A stretch of DNA of 64,000 nt from Haliotispira sp965263485 (GTDB lineage Bacteria; Spirochaetota; Spirochaetia; SP-2023), in contig CBDHHO010000004.1 in the NCBI GenBank assembly GCA_965263485.1, forward strand, positions 2,108,001-2,172,000. Direction: 5' to 3'. The notes under the pieces were generated by a model. The model was not told the origin of the DNA, searched no databases, and saw only the letters and a program-made list of their open reading frames with translations. Positions 44,198 through 53,529 of this stretch are shown here, one piece after another (the stretch's first letter is position 1; every line of letters starts with the position of its first letter). A program made the position numbers and the translations under genes.

Positions 44198-44250
44198 GCT
44201 TTCCTTCCCAAGGGCCCCAAGGGCCAAGGGCACCCACCCTTGGGGAAAGC
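44198..44250 (+). terminator. long hairpin after the antiporter gene
   Basis: GCTTTCCTTCCCAAGGG pairs imperfectly with CCCTTGGGGAAAGC, starting 20 bases after the stop. Internal CCAAGGG copies offer alternative pairing. No U-run directly follows, so the terminator role is probable but not certain. Confidence 0.5.
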
Positions 44251-44401
44251 ACCCTGGGCTGTATTTTCTGCTTGACAGCTCTGAAAACCCGACATAAAAT
44301 TGCGTAAGCGATTAGCCAATTGTTTGTGCAATCGTTTTTTAGTTGGTATGGTGGCCAAGATTGACTCGCGGGCACAGAAACCGGTACAGAAGAGGAAATC
44401 C

Positions 44402-45178
44402 ATGGGTATTCTGGAGAAGATGAGGCTGGACGGTAAAGTGGCCTTTGTCACAGGTGCTGCGCGCAGTATCGGCTATAACATTGCTCTGGCCCTTGCTGAG
44501 GCCGGAGCCGAAATCGCCGTGATCGATCTCGATTTGAGTGAAGCACAAAACGCTGTGCAAAAAATTCAGGCCGCGACCTTAAAAACGGCCCGAGCCTATC
44601 AGGCAGATGTAACTCAGGAACCAGAAGTCGATGCTGTAGTAACTCAGATTGTGCAGGATTTTGGACAGTTGAACATTGCGGTCTGCAACGCAGGTATCTG
44701 TATCAATGCCCCAGCCGAAGAAATGAGCCTGGCTGAATGGAACAAAGTGATTGGTGTTAATTTAACCGGAGTGTTTCTGAGCGCACGGGCCGCAGGAAGA
44801 GTGATGCTGAGGCAGGGTGGCGGCTCGATTATCAATATTGCCTCGATGTCAGGCCATATTGTCAACGTACCACAGCCCCAGTGCGCATATAACGCCTCCA
44901 AAGCGGGGGTAATTCAGCTGACCAAATCTCTGGCCGTTGAATGGGCCCGGCAAAATGTACGGGTAAACAGCATCAGCCCCGGCTATATGGGCACGGACCT
45001 GATATTGAACGCACCGCACCTGAAAGCTCTGATTGAACAATGGAACGCCGTGGCACCATTGGGTCGCCTAGGGAAACCGGAAGAACTTCAAGCCATTGCG
45101 GTGTACCTTGCCGGCGATGCCAGCCCGTTCACCACCGGTTCTGATTTTGTGGTTGATGGTGCATTTAGCAGTATTTGA
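44402..45178 (+). CDS. short-chain dehydrogenase/reductase
   Basis: 258 aa from the ATG at 44402 (AGAGG upstream); an open frame from 44300 lacks such a site. Classical SDR features: cofactor loop TGAARSIG, DLDLSEAQ, structural CNAGI, catalytic Ser in NIASMSG, and YNASKAG (Tyr and Lys). The C-terminus has SPGYMGTDL and FVVDGAFSSI. The sequence around MSGHIVNVPQPQCAYNASK resembles sorbose/arabinitol-type polyol dehydrogenases, suggesting a sugar-alcohol substrate. Monocistronic, downstream of the antiporter. Confidence 0.9.
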   Translation: MGILEKMRLDGKVAFVTGAARSIGYNIALALAEAGAEIAVIDLDLSEAQNAVQKIQAATLKTARAYQADVTQEPEVDAVVTQIVQDFGQLNIAVCNAGICINAPAEEMSLAEWNKVIGVNLTGVFLSARAAGRVMLRQGGGSIINIASMSGHIVNVPQPQCAYNASKAGVIQLTKSLAVEWARQNVRVNSISPGYMGTDLILNAPHLKALIEQWNAVAPLGRLGKPEELQAIAVYLAGDASPFTTGSDFVVDGAFSSI

Positions 45179-45489
45179 AAGGGCCTTGGTTCCGACCCGG
45201 ATTTTTTTGCGGCAGCCAGGAGCGGAAGTCGAGATATACTTTGCTGTATGGCACCAGCGCGAGCTGGCGCAGCAGAAGCCTGCGGCCTCTCCTGACAGTG
45301 GTAAATAATGGCACATCGAAGCAGGCCGTTTGCCACAAACCCTGCCGTAAGGCAGAACCTTTATCTGCTGTACAGAAAAAGCGGGTTCCGTTTGCAGTCA
45401 AGCAGTACTGGCATAGATGCTGCTGCCAGCTGGACGATCCGGAGACTTTCAGCTATAGTGTAGCCCGCTGACCTCAGTGGGCAGACTCA
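45179..45489. repeat. element interior modules without termini
   Basis: Modules of the element family appear in a row: TTTTTTGCGGCAGCCAGGAG, TACTTTGCTGTATGGCACC, GCGAGCTGGCGCAGCAG, and the TGCCGTAAGGCAG hairpin (45343-45355). Neither terminus is recognisable. The last 100 bp contain the probable tRNA-Ser promoter. No gene. Confidence 0.5.
45431..45459 (+). promoter_or_regulatory. possible promoter of tRNA-Ser/SRP RNA
   Basis: TGGACG and TATAGT are 17 bp apart; transcription would begin near 45466, 24 bases before the tRNA. The -35 match is only four of six bases, so this is tentative. Confidence 0.35.
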
Positions 45490-45577
45490 GGAGAGATGCC
45501 AGAGCGGTTGAATGGGGCGGTCTCGAAAATCGTTGTATCTCTTTGGGGTACCGAGGGTTCGAATCCCTCTCTCTCCG
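45490..45577 (+). tRNA. tRNA-Ser (CGA)
   Basis: 88 nt. The acceptor GGAGAGA pairs with TCTCTCC, discriminator G. The D-arm is followed by the anticodon arm GCGGT-CTCGAAA-ATCGT with anticodon CGA. A long variable arm and a T-arm (GAGGGTTCGAATCCCTC) identify the class II serine tRNA. No CCA encoded. It lies one base upstream of the SRP RNA; the two are probably transcribed together. Confidence 0.92.
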
Positions 45578-45578
45578 T

Positions 45579-45681
45579 CTCTGGTTAGGGCTTGGGTTAT
45601 GGGCGGTGGTTCAACCCCGTCAGGTCCGGAAGGAAGCAGCGGTCTACTGCTTGCTCAGGAATCCAATCACCCTTTCCAGAG
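45579..45681 (+). ncRNA. ffs: small signal recognition particle RNA (4.5S type)
   Basis: The diagnostic apical domain GTCAGGTCCGGAAGGAAGCA is present at 45628-45647, with the flanking stem (GGCGGTGG / closing strand). The outermost bases CTCTGG and CCAGAG pair, giving a single 103-nt hairpin without an Alu domain. This RNA pairs with Ffh to target nascent membrane proteins. A TTTTT run directly after 45681 serves as terminator. Confidence 0.95.
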
Positions 45682-45708
45682 TTTTTGATTAGCTGTTTTA
45701 ATAAATAA

Positions 45709-45913
45709 GGGAAGCTCTAAAAATCGCATCGCTTCGCGAGAATTGTACCGCGTTTTGATGCTCCAATGCGAGCTGGCGCAGCATTGGAGAAACAGGGGAG
45801 GGCCGTGCGCAGCCAAGGCCGACCTCCTGTAAAGAGCCTGCTGCCTCTCCTGACGAAGCTGCTCCGTGAAAAAGATCAAGTCTGGCGCAAAATTGGAATT
45901 TTTAGAGGTACCC
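45709..45913. mobile_element. MITE-like element E17 (205 bp)
   Basis: Left end GGGAAGCTCTAAAAATCG (one changed base), right end GGAATTTTTAGAGGTACCC. The interior includes the CTCCAATGC / GCATTGGAG hairpin and the GGGCCGTGCGCAGCC module also found in E6, E20 and 22.9-23.3 kb. No flanking duplication. It lies between the SRP RNA and the giant lipoprotein gene; bases 45914-46121 after it hold the leader of that gene. Confidence 0.75.
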
Positions 45914-46045
45914 TAGACCTTCTTCTTGACCTTCGGGGGGAAAAAATCTATATTACTTCTGGGCAGGCAGAAATTATCCATTTCTGCGAGCCTTTTGGAA
46001 TGCCCATTTCATTTTATAATACTATTTCATCTTCAATCAAGTTCA

Positions 46046-46121
46046 ATCAAGACGATTTCGGCCTTCGCCGGCACATCATATTTTGCATGGTTTGCAGCGA
46101 TTTGCATTGGAGTATTATACA
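46046..46121 (+). promoter_or_regulatory. leader shared with the LRR lipoprotein gene
   Basis: CCTTCGCCGG-N-ACATCAT, repeated TTTGCA, and GGAGTATT before the ATG match the leader of the LRR lipoprotein (minus strand 22656-22750) in the same order. A CTATTTCATCTT block about 30 bp further upstream is also shared, and a TATAAT lies at about 46015. It may hold a common promoter or RNA control region. Confidence 0.5.
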
Positions 46122-49100
46122 ATGAAACAAGAGTCCCATTACCCATCCTCTAAACCACACTACCAGTCCCCTCGGATCCAAACCACAGGATGGAAAACCT
46201 TTCCCTCCTGTGGTTTTTTGCGCCCGTCCCTTATCTTTTCCCTCGTTCTATTACTGACCCTGTTGTTCAGCTGTGAGCTGTCCGAACCGGAGGAAAAAAT
46301 TCCAAGGTATCAGGTTATCTTTGATTTCAATCCTATCTCTCTTGATTTTTACGCCAATTATGGTGATACCACTAGGGACTATGTATCTGTAGATGAGGGT
46401 CAGAAAGTACGGAAACCAGAAGACCCCAAAGTAGAGAAGTGGGTATTTTCGGGTTGGTATCGGGAGAAAAGATTTGAGAGCCTGTACGATTTTAACACTC
46501 CGGTCAACAACGACCTCACCCTGTATGCCAAGTGGCTGGAAACCGTTACCGTGACGTTCGATACTGTCGGTGGGCCTGCAATTGCATCTGTGGAGCTGGG
46601 GCAGGGGACAGAGCTTGGCGAACCCGCAAAGCCCTCCAAAGAAGGTTTTCTCTTTGAAGGCTGGTACACCGATAGCGCTTATACAGAGCCGTTTTCTTTT
46701 GCCACACCCATTGATAGCGAGACTACCCTGCATGCCAAGTGGCTGAAAGCCGTTACCGTGATGTTCGATACTGTCGGTAGGACTGAGATCGCATCTGTGG
46801 TGCTGGGGCAGGGGGCAAACGTCAGTGAGCCTGCAAAACCTGCAAAAGATGGTGTTTTCTTCGCGGGCTGGTACACCGATAGTGCTTATAGAGAGCCGTT
46901 TTCTTTTGCCACACCTATCAATACAGACATTACCCTCTTTGCCAAGTGGGGTGACCCAGCCAAAAGGGTAATGGTAACTTTTAATACCGGGGGTGCTGGA
47001 GCCATTGCGACCGGGCAGGAGGCTGGGCAGGAAGCTTTGGAGAAGGGCGACCGGCTCGCGGAGCCCGTGGAGCCCACACGAGACGGGCACCGCTTTGACG
47101 GCTGGTACTCGGATGCCAGTTTTGCTACAGAATTTGACTTTTCCGCACCCATCAATGCCCATACGACCTTGCATGCCAAGTGGGTACCGCGCTTTACCGT
47201 AAGCTTTGATCTTGATGGCGGCACGCTTGAGCCAAGTTCTCAAGTAGTGGATGGGGGCCATATTCTTACAGAGCCCGTGCGCCCCATACGAGGGCACCAC
47301 CGCTTTGACGGCTGGTACTCGGATGCCAGTTTTGCTACAGAATTTGACTTTTCCGCACCCATCAATGCCGATACGACCCTGTATGCCAAATGGGTACTGC
47401 GCTTCACCGTAAGTTTCGATTTTGCTGGCGGCACGCCTGAGCCAAACTCTCAAGTAGTGGATAAGGGCTATTCGCTCGCGGAGCCCGTGGAGCCCACACG
47501 AGACGGGCACCGCTTTGACGGCTGGTACTCGGATGCCAGTTTTGCTACAGAATTTGACTTTTCCGCACCCATCAATGCCGATACGACCTTGCGTGCCAAG
47601 TGGGTACCGCGCTTCACCGTAAGCTTTGATCTTGCTGGCGGCACGCCTGAGCCAAGTTCTCAAGTAGTGGATGGGGGGACCAGCGGGGCAAAGCTCAAGC
47701 CGAAAGCAGACCCAGAAAAGTCGGGCCACACTTTTCTGGGCTGGTATATCGATAATCAGTCTCCCTTTTCCGATGGTACTACCATAACCGGTGATACTAC
47801 GATATATGCCCGGTTTATGCGCAAAAGCTTTCAGAGCATTGCGCTGAGCGGAGTTCTGCCGCCCAAGTCGGAACTGGCAGCTCACGGTGATTTCGCAGTA
47901 GAGATTTTATCAGACTTTGCCGATGCTACATCCAAAGAGCTGGGGGTTGTGTATGCCACGGAAAACGGAGGCAGCACAACCCGGAACGGCAGCAGTTGGG
48001 AAAAGGCCTATGCCGCAGCCCAACTGAAAACCGCCATTGACAACGCAATGAGCAGCGATCAGAAGCCCTATCTGGTCCTGCTCGCTGGCGGCAGCTACGC
48101 CATAAGCGAAACTCTGAGCATGAAAAACAATGTGGTTATTATAGGCGGCTTCACCGAGGGTGGAGGCTGGGCCCGGGACGGGGCTACGATCTTGGACGGC
48201 CAAAGGGAAAGGAGAATCTTTCATAATACAGGTTTGAATGACACGGCGCGGCTATACAGAGTGAACATATCTCATGGTTTTTCTGAATATGGCAGTGGAA
48301 TGTATAATGTGGATGCCTCCCCCCGACTCAGTGCTGTTACCTTTTCTGAGAACAAGGCAAAAAAGCACGGCGGCGGAATGTATAATCAAAACAAGGGAGC
48401 TTCCCCCACGCTCAGCCATGTTACGTTCTCTGATAACCAAGCGATTGGAGGAGCTGGCGGCGGGATGTATAATGAGGGCTCTCGCACCACGCTCAGCCAT
48501 GTTACGTTCTCTGATAACCAAGCAATTGAAGGAGGTGGCGGCGGGATGCATAATAGAGGAACGCCTTTCACCAAGCTCAGCCATGTTACGTTCTCTGGAA
48601 ATAAGGCGGCTAAAGGAGGCGGTTTGTTTAATTATGGGGCTATATTCAAGCTCAGCCATGTTACTTTTTCCATGAACACAGCACGATTTGGCGGCGGGAT
48701 CTATTCGAGTGGGAGATTCTACTTCCCCACACTGCGCAATGTTACGTTCTCTGAGAATACGGCCAGTGATGACGGCGGGGGGATGTATTATGAAGGTGAC
48801 ACTATTACGTTCAACAATGTTACATTTTCTGTGAATACTGCTGGTGGCTCTGGGGGCGGGATGTATATTAACTCTTCTTCCCCTTCGTTCAACAATACCA
48901 GCTTTTTCGGGAACAAAGCGGTCGATAATGGCGGCGGTATCTATTCGCAGGGTAATACGGGTGCTAGCTTGTTCATTATCAACAGCATCTTCTGGGGTAA
49001 TACAGCCAATGCAAACAGCCAAATTAACCAGACAGGAAATATTTTCCACTCCATTGTGGAGGGTGCAACGTCAGTTCCGGCTCGGGGTTTATTGGCTGAA

Positions 49101-49430
49101 GATCCCCAATCGGAGACCCTGCAGGATAATGGCGGCTTTGTGCAGACAGCTGGCACTGGGGCGAGCAGCCCAGGTACCAATGCGGGAGCTTACGTACAAG
49201 AATACCGGAAATACAAGGAGGGAGACCGCGTACGACCAGAGGTATCGAAAATTTACTACAGTGAGGACGGCAGCAGTTGGAAGTTTTTTGATACAAAAGC
49301 TGATACAGTGGGCAGCGGCGGCACTCCCCCCGCTGATGCCGAAGACCTTACGGCCACAGATGCACGGGGCTACGCCAGAACGGGGCGTCCGGATATAGGC
49401 ACCTATGAGTTTGGCGGTACAGCACCTTAG
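46122..49430 (+). CDS. giant surface lipoprotein: Listeria/Bacteroides repeats plus beta-helix
   Basis: 1102 aa from the ATG at 46122 (GGAG upstream). A hydrophobic signal segment ends in the lipobox LLFSC (about residue 47). Residues 60-570 hold seven roughly 70-residue InlB B-type (Listeria/Bacteroides, Flg_new) repeats, each ending in a FxGWYxD...LxAKW pattern. Three of them have the identical HRFDGWYSDASFATEFDFSA. A right-handed beta-helix follows (residues about 620-980), with recurring GGGMYN and LSHVTFSDNQA motifs as in polymorphic outer-membrane or choice-of-anchor proteins. Location should be the outer membrane surface, with adhesin-like function inferred. An 544-codon antisense frame exists but is a shadow. 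A strong terminator follows. Confidence 0.88.
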   Translation: MKQESHYPSSKPHYQSPRIQTTGWKTFPSCGFLRPSLIFSLVLLLTLLFSCELSEPEEKIPRYQVIFDFNPISLDFYANYGDTTRDYVSVDEGQKVRKPEDPKVEKWVFSGWYREKRFESLYDFNTPVNNDLTLYAKWLETVTVTFDTVGGPAIASVELGQGTELGEPAKPSKEGFLFEGWYTDSAYTEPFSFATPIDSETTLHAKWLKAVTVMFDTVGRTEIASVVLGQGANVSEPAKPAKDGVFFAGWYTDSAYREPFSFATPINTDITLFAKWGDPAKRVMVTFNTGGAGAIATGQEAGQEALEKGDRLAEPVEPTRDGHRFDGWYSDASFATEFDFSAPINAHTTLHAKWVPRFTVSFDLDGGTLEPSSQVVDGGHILTEPVRPIRGHHRFDGWYSDASFATEFDFSAPINADTTLYAKWVLRFTVSFDFAGGTPEPNSQVVDKGYSLAEPVEPTRDGHRFDGWYSDASFATEFDFSAPINADTTLRAKWVPRFTVSFDLAGGTPEPSSQVVDGGTSGAKLKPKADPEKSGHTFLGWYIDNQSPFSDGTTITGDTTIYARFMRKSFQSIALSGVLPPKSELAAHGDFAVEILSDFADATSKELGVVYATENGGSTTRNGSSWEKAYAAAQLKTAIDNAMSSDQKPYLVLLAGGSYAISETLSMKNNVVIIGGFTEGGGWARDGATILDGQRERRIFHNTGLNDTARLYRVNISHGFSEYGSGMYNVDASPRLSAVTFSENKAKKHGGGMYNQNKGASPTLSHVTFSDNQAIGGAGGGMYNEGSRTTLSHVTFSDNQAIEGGGGGMHNRGTPFTKLSHVTFSGNKAAKGGGLFNYGAIFKLSHVTFSMNTARFGGGIYSSGRFYFPTLRNVTFSENTASDDGGGMYYEGDTITFNNVTFSVNTAGGSGGGMYINSSSPSFNNTSFFGNKAVDNGGGIYSQGNTGASLFIINSIFWGNTANANSQINQTGNIFHSIVEGATSVPARGLLAEDPQSETLQDNGGFVQTAGTGASSPGTNAGAYVQEYRKYKEGDRVRPEVSKIYYSEDGSSWKFFDTKADTVGSGGTPPADAEDLTATDARGYARTGRPDIGTYEFGGTAP

Positions 49431-49451
49431 CCTGCTGTTGCCAGCCCAGAC

Positions 49452-49486
49452 AAAAAAGCGGCCCCGCTAAGCGGGGCCGCTTTTTT
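49452..49486 (+). terminator. intrinsic terminator of the giant lipoprotein gene
   Basis: AAAAAGCGGCCCCGC-TAA-GCGGGGCCGCTTTTTT: a GC-rich 10-bp stem with A- and T-runs on both sides. It starts 21 bases after the stop and could act in both directions. Confidence 0.93.
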
Positions 49487-49539
49487 GTCTGCTCTTTTTC
49501 CAGATTGATATTGGGCTCCTGGAGAACCTGCGTTCTCAA

Positions 49540-49834
49540 GGGTACCTCTAAAAATGGTATCGCTTCGCGAGAATTGTACAATCGCTCTGCTTCTGTTTTG
49601 TCTTGGCCGCAGCGATTGTACCGCGTTTTGATGCTGAATCAGCGAGATTTTGCCGATGGCGAGGAAGTGAGCCGAAGCATACTTTGTTGTATGGTAAGGT
49701 TTTGCTGACGGTGAGGAATGGCGAGGCGAAGCAGGCCATTCCTCACAAATCCTGCCGTAAGGCAGAACCTTTATTCGGCAACAAGATCGCCGCTCAGCGC
49801 GCATTAAAATGATGGGGAATTTTTAGAGGTGCCC
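49540..49834. mobile_element. MITE-like element E15 (295 bp), inverted twin of E14
   Basis: Termini GGGTACCTCTAAAAATGG and GGAATTTTTAGAGGTGCCC are flanked by TCAA (49536-49539 and 49835-49838). The sequence is the reverse complement of E14 (40502-40797) with only a few differences. The right flanking repeat contains the TGA stop codon (minus strand) of the glycosyltransferase gene, so insertion occurred exactly at its 3' end. Confidence 0.92.
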
Positions 49835-51802
49835 TCAAGAAGGTTTGTCCCAGAGCAGGGCGTAGTTGTATTCCAGTTTGCTGAAGGACCGCAGCACCCG
49901 GCGGCCGATTTCTGCCTGCGGTCCTTTCTGCTGCTCAGCCTGCCAACCAGTTCGACTTGTTTGAGGAGGCACTGCGGAAAGAGTCGAAAGAATGGGAGCC
50001 ACTGCCTGCTGCAAGATCGCAGCCAGCCGCGAGGGCGCGAATTCGGCGCTTAGTTTCTCCCGGATTTGCTGCCGAACGACTTGCCTGTGCTGCCAGTGCT
50101 CGGAATGACCGGGTTGTAAAGACTGCTGCTCTAAGCCTGCCAGCAGGTCCTGGAGCCGTTCCAGCAGCTCGCGGTTGGCTGCCTGGCAGCTGCGAAGCAG
50201 CGTCCGGGACCCGGCTGCCACGCCAGCCTCTTGCTCTGCTTCCCGGCGCAGCCGCTTCAATACGGCCTGCTGTTGGCTGCTGTCGAGCAGTGCAAAGTCG
50301 ATACTTTGTACTGGTTCTGCGGGTAGCCGCTGTACCAACTCCCGGTGCAGACCGGTTCGGACAAACGCGGGCAACCCCTCGATGTAGCTTTGATATTTCC
50401 GGCGCAGTGCCCGGTACATGGCCAGCATTTCAGAGCCCGGCTCGTCGGGATACAGCGGAAGTTTCAATTCGTCGTAAAACAGGGCCAGTTCCGGGTCGAA
50501 GCAGTGCTCAAAACCCCGTAGCACGTCCAGCCTGCGGGCAACCAGTGCTTTGCCCCGGTACATCGGGTTGAAGTAAGTGAAGCCAAAGCCTTCCATAACA
50601 GAGCTGGAACCCAACAGACTGGCGGCCCGGCATAGCATGTCAAAGGACCAGCCCCGTTCTTCCAAGCGCAAACCCACATTACAGAGACCCTGAATCAGAC
50701 CGTCCCGGTAGAGCTTTTCGATAAGCGCGGAATAAGCCAGCTCGCTGGTCGAGCGCCCCGGCAAGGTGCAGATCAGATTCCAGGGCTCTCCCGCGAGCAA
50801 ATTGAGGAAGGCCAGCTCCAGCACATTCTTGCGCCGGATGCAGCGCACCGGATACAAGGCCAAGAGCTTTTCCGCCCTGGCTGCGGGCAGCTTAAAATCC
50901 CGTGCGAAGGCAGAGCGCAGTGCGTTTTCATCCGGCTCGTACCTGCCAGGTACCGCAGCCGAAGCTGCCGTGGCGTCTTGCGGACGGAATTCCAGTGGAT
51001 TCGGCAAAAAAAACAAGCGCTCCCGGCACAGCCCCGCTTCGAGAAGTATCCGGTAATCCCGTTGATTAATGGTGCCGTAACAAACTTTCGGATTGACGCT
51101 GTAGAGCAAAGGCACATCGCTGTCTGCCGTTGCCGAAAGCGATGAGGTTGCGGAGAAGTCGCCGAGCCACTGCTGTGATTGCAGCAGCTCGTTGTAGCGG
51201 GCAAAACGCCCACATTCGGCAAAGTCGTGAATGTGCAGCAAAAAGCTCAGCCGGTCGGTACGGGCCGTGAGCTCGCCTTGAAGTTCGTTCTGAAGCCCGC
51301 CCCGAAACCCTACGGTCAGAGGAAACTGAGCCTCGATAATCTGTAACAGAGCCTTGGTATAGGCAATATTCTTGCCCAAGTGATAATTGTGGACCCACCA
51401 CAGGCAATCGCAGTCGGGGTCACTGTACTGCAACAGTAAATGCACCGCTAAGCTTTGCACATAGCCCTGCCAGGCAAGCGCCTGCTGCTCTGCGGGCAGC
51501 CGGGCAAAGGCTTCGCTCCGAGGCAAGCCCTTGTAGTCCAGCTCGCCATCAACCAAAAACTCGGTGCATTCCAGTCTCTGCTGTGCGGTTACAGGCAAAG
51601 AGGGCAGAAAGTCCCGCCACTGCCGTTGCAGCAGGGCCACGTTGTCCGGCTTGCCACAGCAGATGCGCACGGCCAGCTGCTGATAACGGGGAAAGATTTG
51701 CCCGGAATACCGAGCCAGAATACGCAGCCAGCCCGTGATTACATCAGTAACCCCTCCCGGCAGGAGGTGGTAATGGAAAATGTAAACTTGTAATTTAGCC
51801 AC
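49835..51802 (-). CDS. glycosyltransferase, GT-B type (GT4-like)
   Basis: 655 aa; GTG start (VAKLQVYIFHYHLLPGGVTDV), where the early HYHLLPGGV loop is the usual GT4 donor/acceptor glycine loop. The C-terminal half has LYPVRCIRRKNVLELAFLNL and SSSVMEGFGFTYFNPM, matching the GT4 EX7E-type donor-binding region. About 120 extra helical residues at the C-terminus are unusual. It would transfer a sugar from a nucleotide donor in the cytoplasm; acceptor unknown. No neighbouring glycan genes. Its stop codon lies in the target duplication of E15. It is 56 bp downstream of the TPR gene and may be co-transcribed. Confidence 0.75.
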   Translation of the reverse strand: MAKLQVYIFHYHLLPGGVTDVITGWLRILARYSGQIFPRYQQLAVRICCGKPDNVALLQRQWRDFLPSLPVTAQQRLECTEFLVDGELDYKGLPRSEAFARLPAEQQALAWQGYVQSLAVHLLLQYSDPDCDCLWWVHNYHLGKNIAYTKALLQIIEAQFPLTVGFRGGLQNELQGELTARTDRLSFLLHIHDFAECGRFARYNELLQSQQWLGDFSATSSLSATADSDVPLLYSVNPKVCYGTINQRDYRILLEAGLCRERLFFLPNPLEFRPQDATAASAAVPGRYEPDENALRSAFARDFKLPAARAEKLLALYPVRCIRRKNVLELAFLNLLAGEPWNLICTLPGRSTSELAYSALIEKLYRDGLIQGLCNVGLRLEERGWSFDMLCRAASLLGSSSVMEGFGFTYFNPMYRGKALVARRLDVLRGFEHCFDPELALFYDELKLPLYPDEPGSEMLAMYRALRRKYQSYIEGLPAFVRTGLHRELVQRLPAEPVQSIDFALLDSSQQQAVLKRLRREAEQEAGVAAGSRTLLRSCQAANRELLERLQDLLAGLEQQSLQPGHSEHWQHRQVVRQQIREKLSAEFAPSRLAAILQQAVAPILSTLSAVPPQTSRTGWQAEQQKGPQAEIGRRVLRSFSKLEYNYALLWDKPS

Positions 51803-51858
51803 AAACTTTCAGGTATCTGGTACGGAGAAATGAGATATTGAAAAAAACCTACAATCTG

Positions 51859-53217
51859 CTAGTAAATTCGTACCTGCTCACCTGCCGTGGTGATGGCGTG
51901 GAATTCATCAATATGTGCTTGGTAAATGAAAAACAAGCTGCGGAAAGCATTCCAGTCAAACGGCAGGCTCTCCAGTTCTTTGGGGTTGGAAGCAAAGGTT
52001 TCCAAGACCAGCACATTGCCGCGGATCACAAAAAAGCCCCGCAATTCAAACAATTTACCGCCTGCCTGAAAGCGCCAGCGATAGCGATAGCCCTGAAAGG
52101 CGATCTGGTCCTGATACAAAGCAGAATCCGACCCGGAATCTGTCCGCAGAGGCCGGGCCTGCTGCCTAACCAGACGCAAAGTCACCCGGGATCCCTCATA
52201 CTCTTGGCGCAGAGACTGGGGCACGAACGGGAAAAAGCCATCGTTTCCTTCCTCATCAAAATCGGGGGGGCTCAGTGGGCCACTGTCCGGGTCGTCAAAC
52301 GGGTTGTGATCGAAGTCAACGCCGGAAAAGGGGTCGAAGTCGTCTGAAAACTGATAGGGAGCGTCGGGCGTGATGAAATTCGGGGCATCCTGCTCCGAAG
52401 TACCGCCAAACAACTGTTCATTGCCGGAGTCCGGGTCAAAGGGCTCATCGTCAGGCGTTACGGTAATGGAGTTCCGGCGCTCTTCCAAAGGTACGGTATA
52501 GCCGATGTCGGGATTGGCTTTCTCAGAGTTTTCAGGGATTTCTGCCGGACGGCTTGCCTGTTCTGCAACTTCCGGTAATGCAGTTACTTCGGTCTTGCCG
52601 ATCTCGTCATCATTGGAGAAATCAGGTGCTATTGTGCGATTCTGCTGCCATCTCTGCTCGCGAATCGGCGCCAGATCGGCGCGGCGGAAGGGCAAGGTCT
52701 CCACTTCCCAGGATTGGCGCCGGCGCAGTTTGCGGTAGACCCGATCCTTGTCATAATTGAGCACCACATTGTTGAGCATAATGAACAGCTCCGGTTCATG
52801 GCGGCGGAACCAAGCCAGGTCCGGGTCTTTCTGCATCTTGGCCTGGTGCGCAGAGCGGGGCTGTTCGCTTTCCTGCAACAGTACTTCCAAGAGCAGGCGG
52901 TAAATGCGAAAGGCATCCTGGGGCCTGCCGCGCAAGCTCAGCACCGAAGCCATGTTGTAGAGAGGATAGGTATAATATGGATCCAGTTTGATGGACCGGG
53001 CAAACTTGCTCAGGGCCAAGTCCCAATTGCCCGCCCGATAGGCGCGATAGCCCTCGCGGTTGAAATTGCGCGAACGCTGGTGGTTGAGCAGTGTCTGGTT
53101 TTGCTGCGCTGTGATACCTGTGCCCGAGAGAATCAACAAGCCACAAATCAAATACAGCAAAACAAAACACCGAAGCGGAGAGCGACAATGAGTTGCCTGG
53201 ATTTGCTTAATCTGCAT
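51859..53217 (-). CDS. exported TPR-domain protein
   Basis: 452 aa; the ATG at 53217 has GAGGGG upstream. A signal segment (CFVLLYLICGLLILSGTGITA, residues 18-38) is followed by TPR-like helices (REGYRAYRAGNWDLALSKFARS, NMASVLSLRGRPQDAFRIYR). The middle (residues about 195-330) is acidic and Pro/Asp-rich with DPDSG and DFDPFSGVDFD stretches, probably disordered. The last 110 residues form a beta-rich domain (YRYRWRFQAGGKLFELRGFFV). It would be periplasmic. Function not recognised. It precedes the glycosyltransferase gene. Confidence 0.6.
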   Translation of the reverse strand: MQIKQIQATHCRSPLRCFVLLYLICGLLILSGTGITAQQNQTLLNHQRSRNFNREGYRAYRAGNWDLALSKFARSIKLDPYYTYPLYNMASVLSLRGRPQDAFRIYRLLLEVLLQESEQPRSAHQAKMQKDPDLAWFRRHEPELFIMLNNVVLNYDKDRVYRKLRRRQSWEVETLPFRRADLAPIREQRWQQNRTIAPDFSNDDEIGKTEVTALPEVAEQASRPAEIPENSEKANPDIGYTVPLEERRNSITVTPDDEPFDPDSGNEQLFGGTSEQDAPNFITPDAPYQFSDDFDPFSGVDFDHNPFDDPDSGPLSPPDFDEEGNDGFFPFVPQSLRQEYEGSRVTLRLVRQQARPLRTDSGSDSALYQDQIAFQGYRYRWRFQAGGKLFELRGFFVIRGNVLVLETFASNPKELESLPFDWNAFRSLFFIYQAHIDEFHAITTAGEQVRIY

Positions 53218-53242
53218 GGGAACCCCTCAAAACTCTTCTTAA

Positions 53243-53416
53243 GGGCACCTCTAAAAATTCCCCATCATTTTAATGGCGCGCTCAACAGCGATCTTATTGC
53301 CGAACAGCTTCATCAGTAAAGTTTCACCATACAGCAAAGTATGTTTCAGCTTCACTTCTTTGTTGTCAGCGAAATCTCGCTTGCTGAACATCAAAAGCGA
53401 ATTTTTAGAACTTCCC
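53243..53416. mobile_element. MITE-like element E19 (174 bp)
   Basis: The left end GGGCACCTCTAAAAATTCC is intact, the right end GAATTTTTAGAACTTCCC slightly worn. TTAA flanks both sides (53239-53242 and 53417-53420). The left third (CCCATCATTTTAATG, CGCTCAACAGCGATC) matches E14, and the rest resembles E3. A further worn end (GAAATTTTTCGAGACTCCC) is at about 53497-53516. It lies between recD and the TPR gene. Confidence 0.82.
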
Positions 53417-53529
53417 TTAAATTCTGGCAAACTGTTTGCAGCTTACTCAGATAGCGGACAAATTCCTAGAGTTTTACAGAACCCTTTTTAACAGCTGAAA
53501 TTTTTCGAGACTCCCTAAAAACACAGATA

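Noticed and set aside
46251..47885. 544-codon minus-strand open frame antisense to the giant lipoprotein
   Set aside because: It mirrors the Listeria/Bacteroides repeats of the plus-strand gene, has no ribosome site or recognisable domain, and the plus-strand product has clear signal peptide and motifs.
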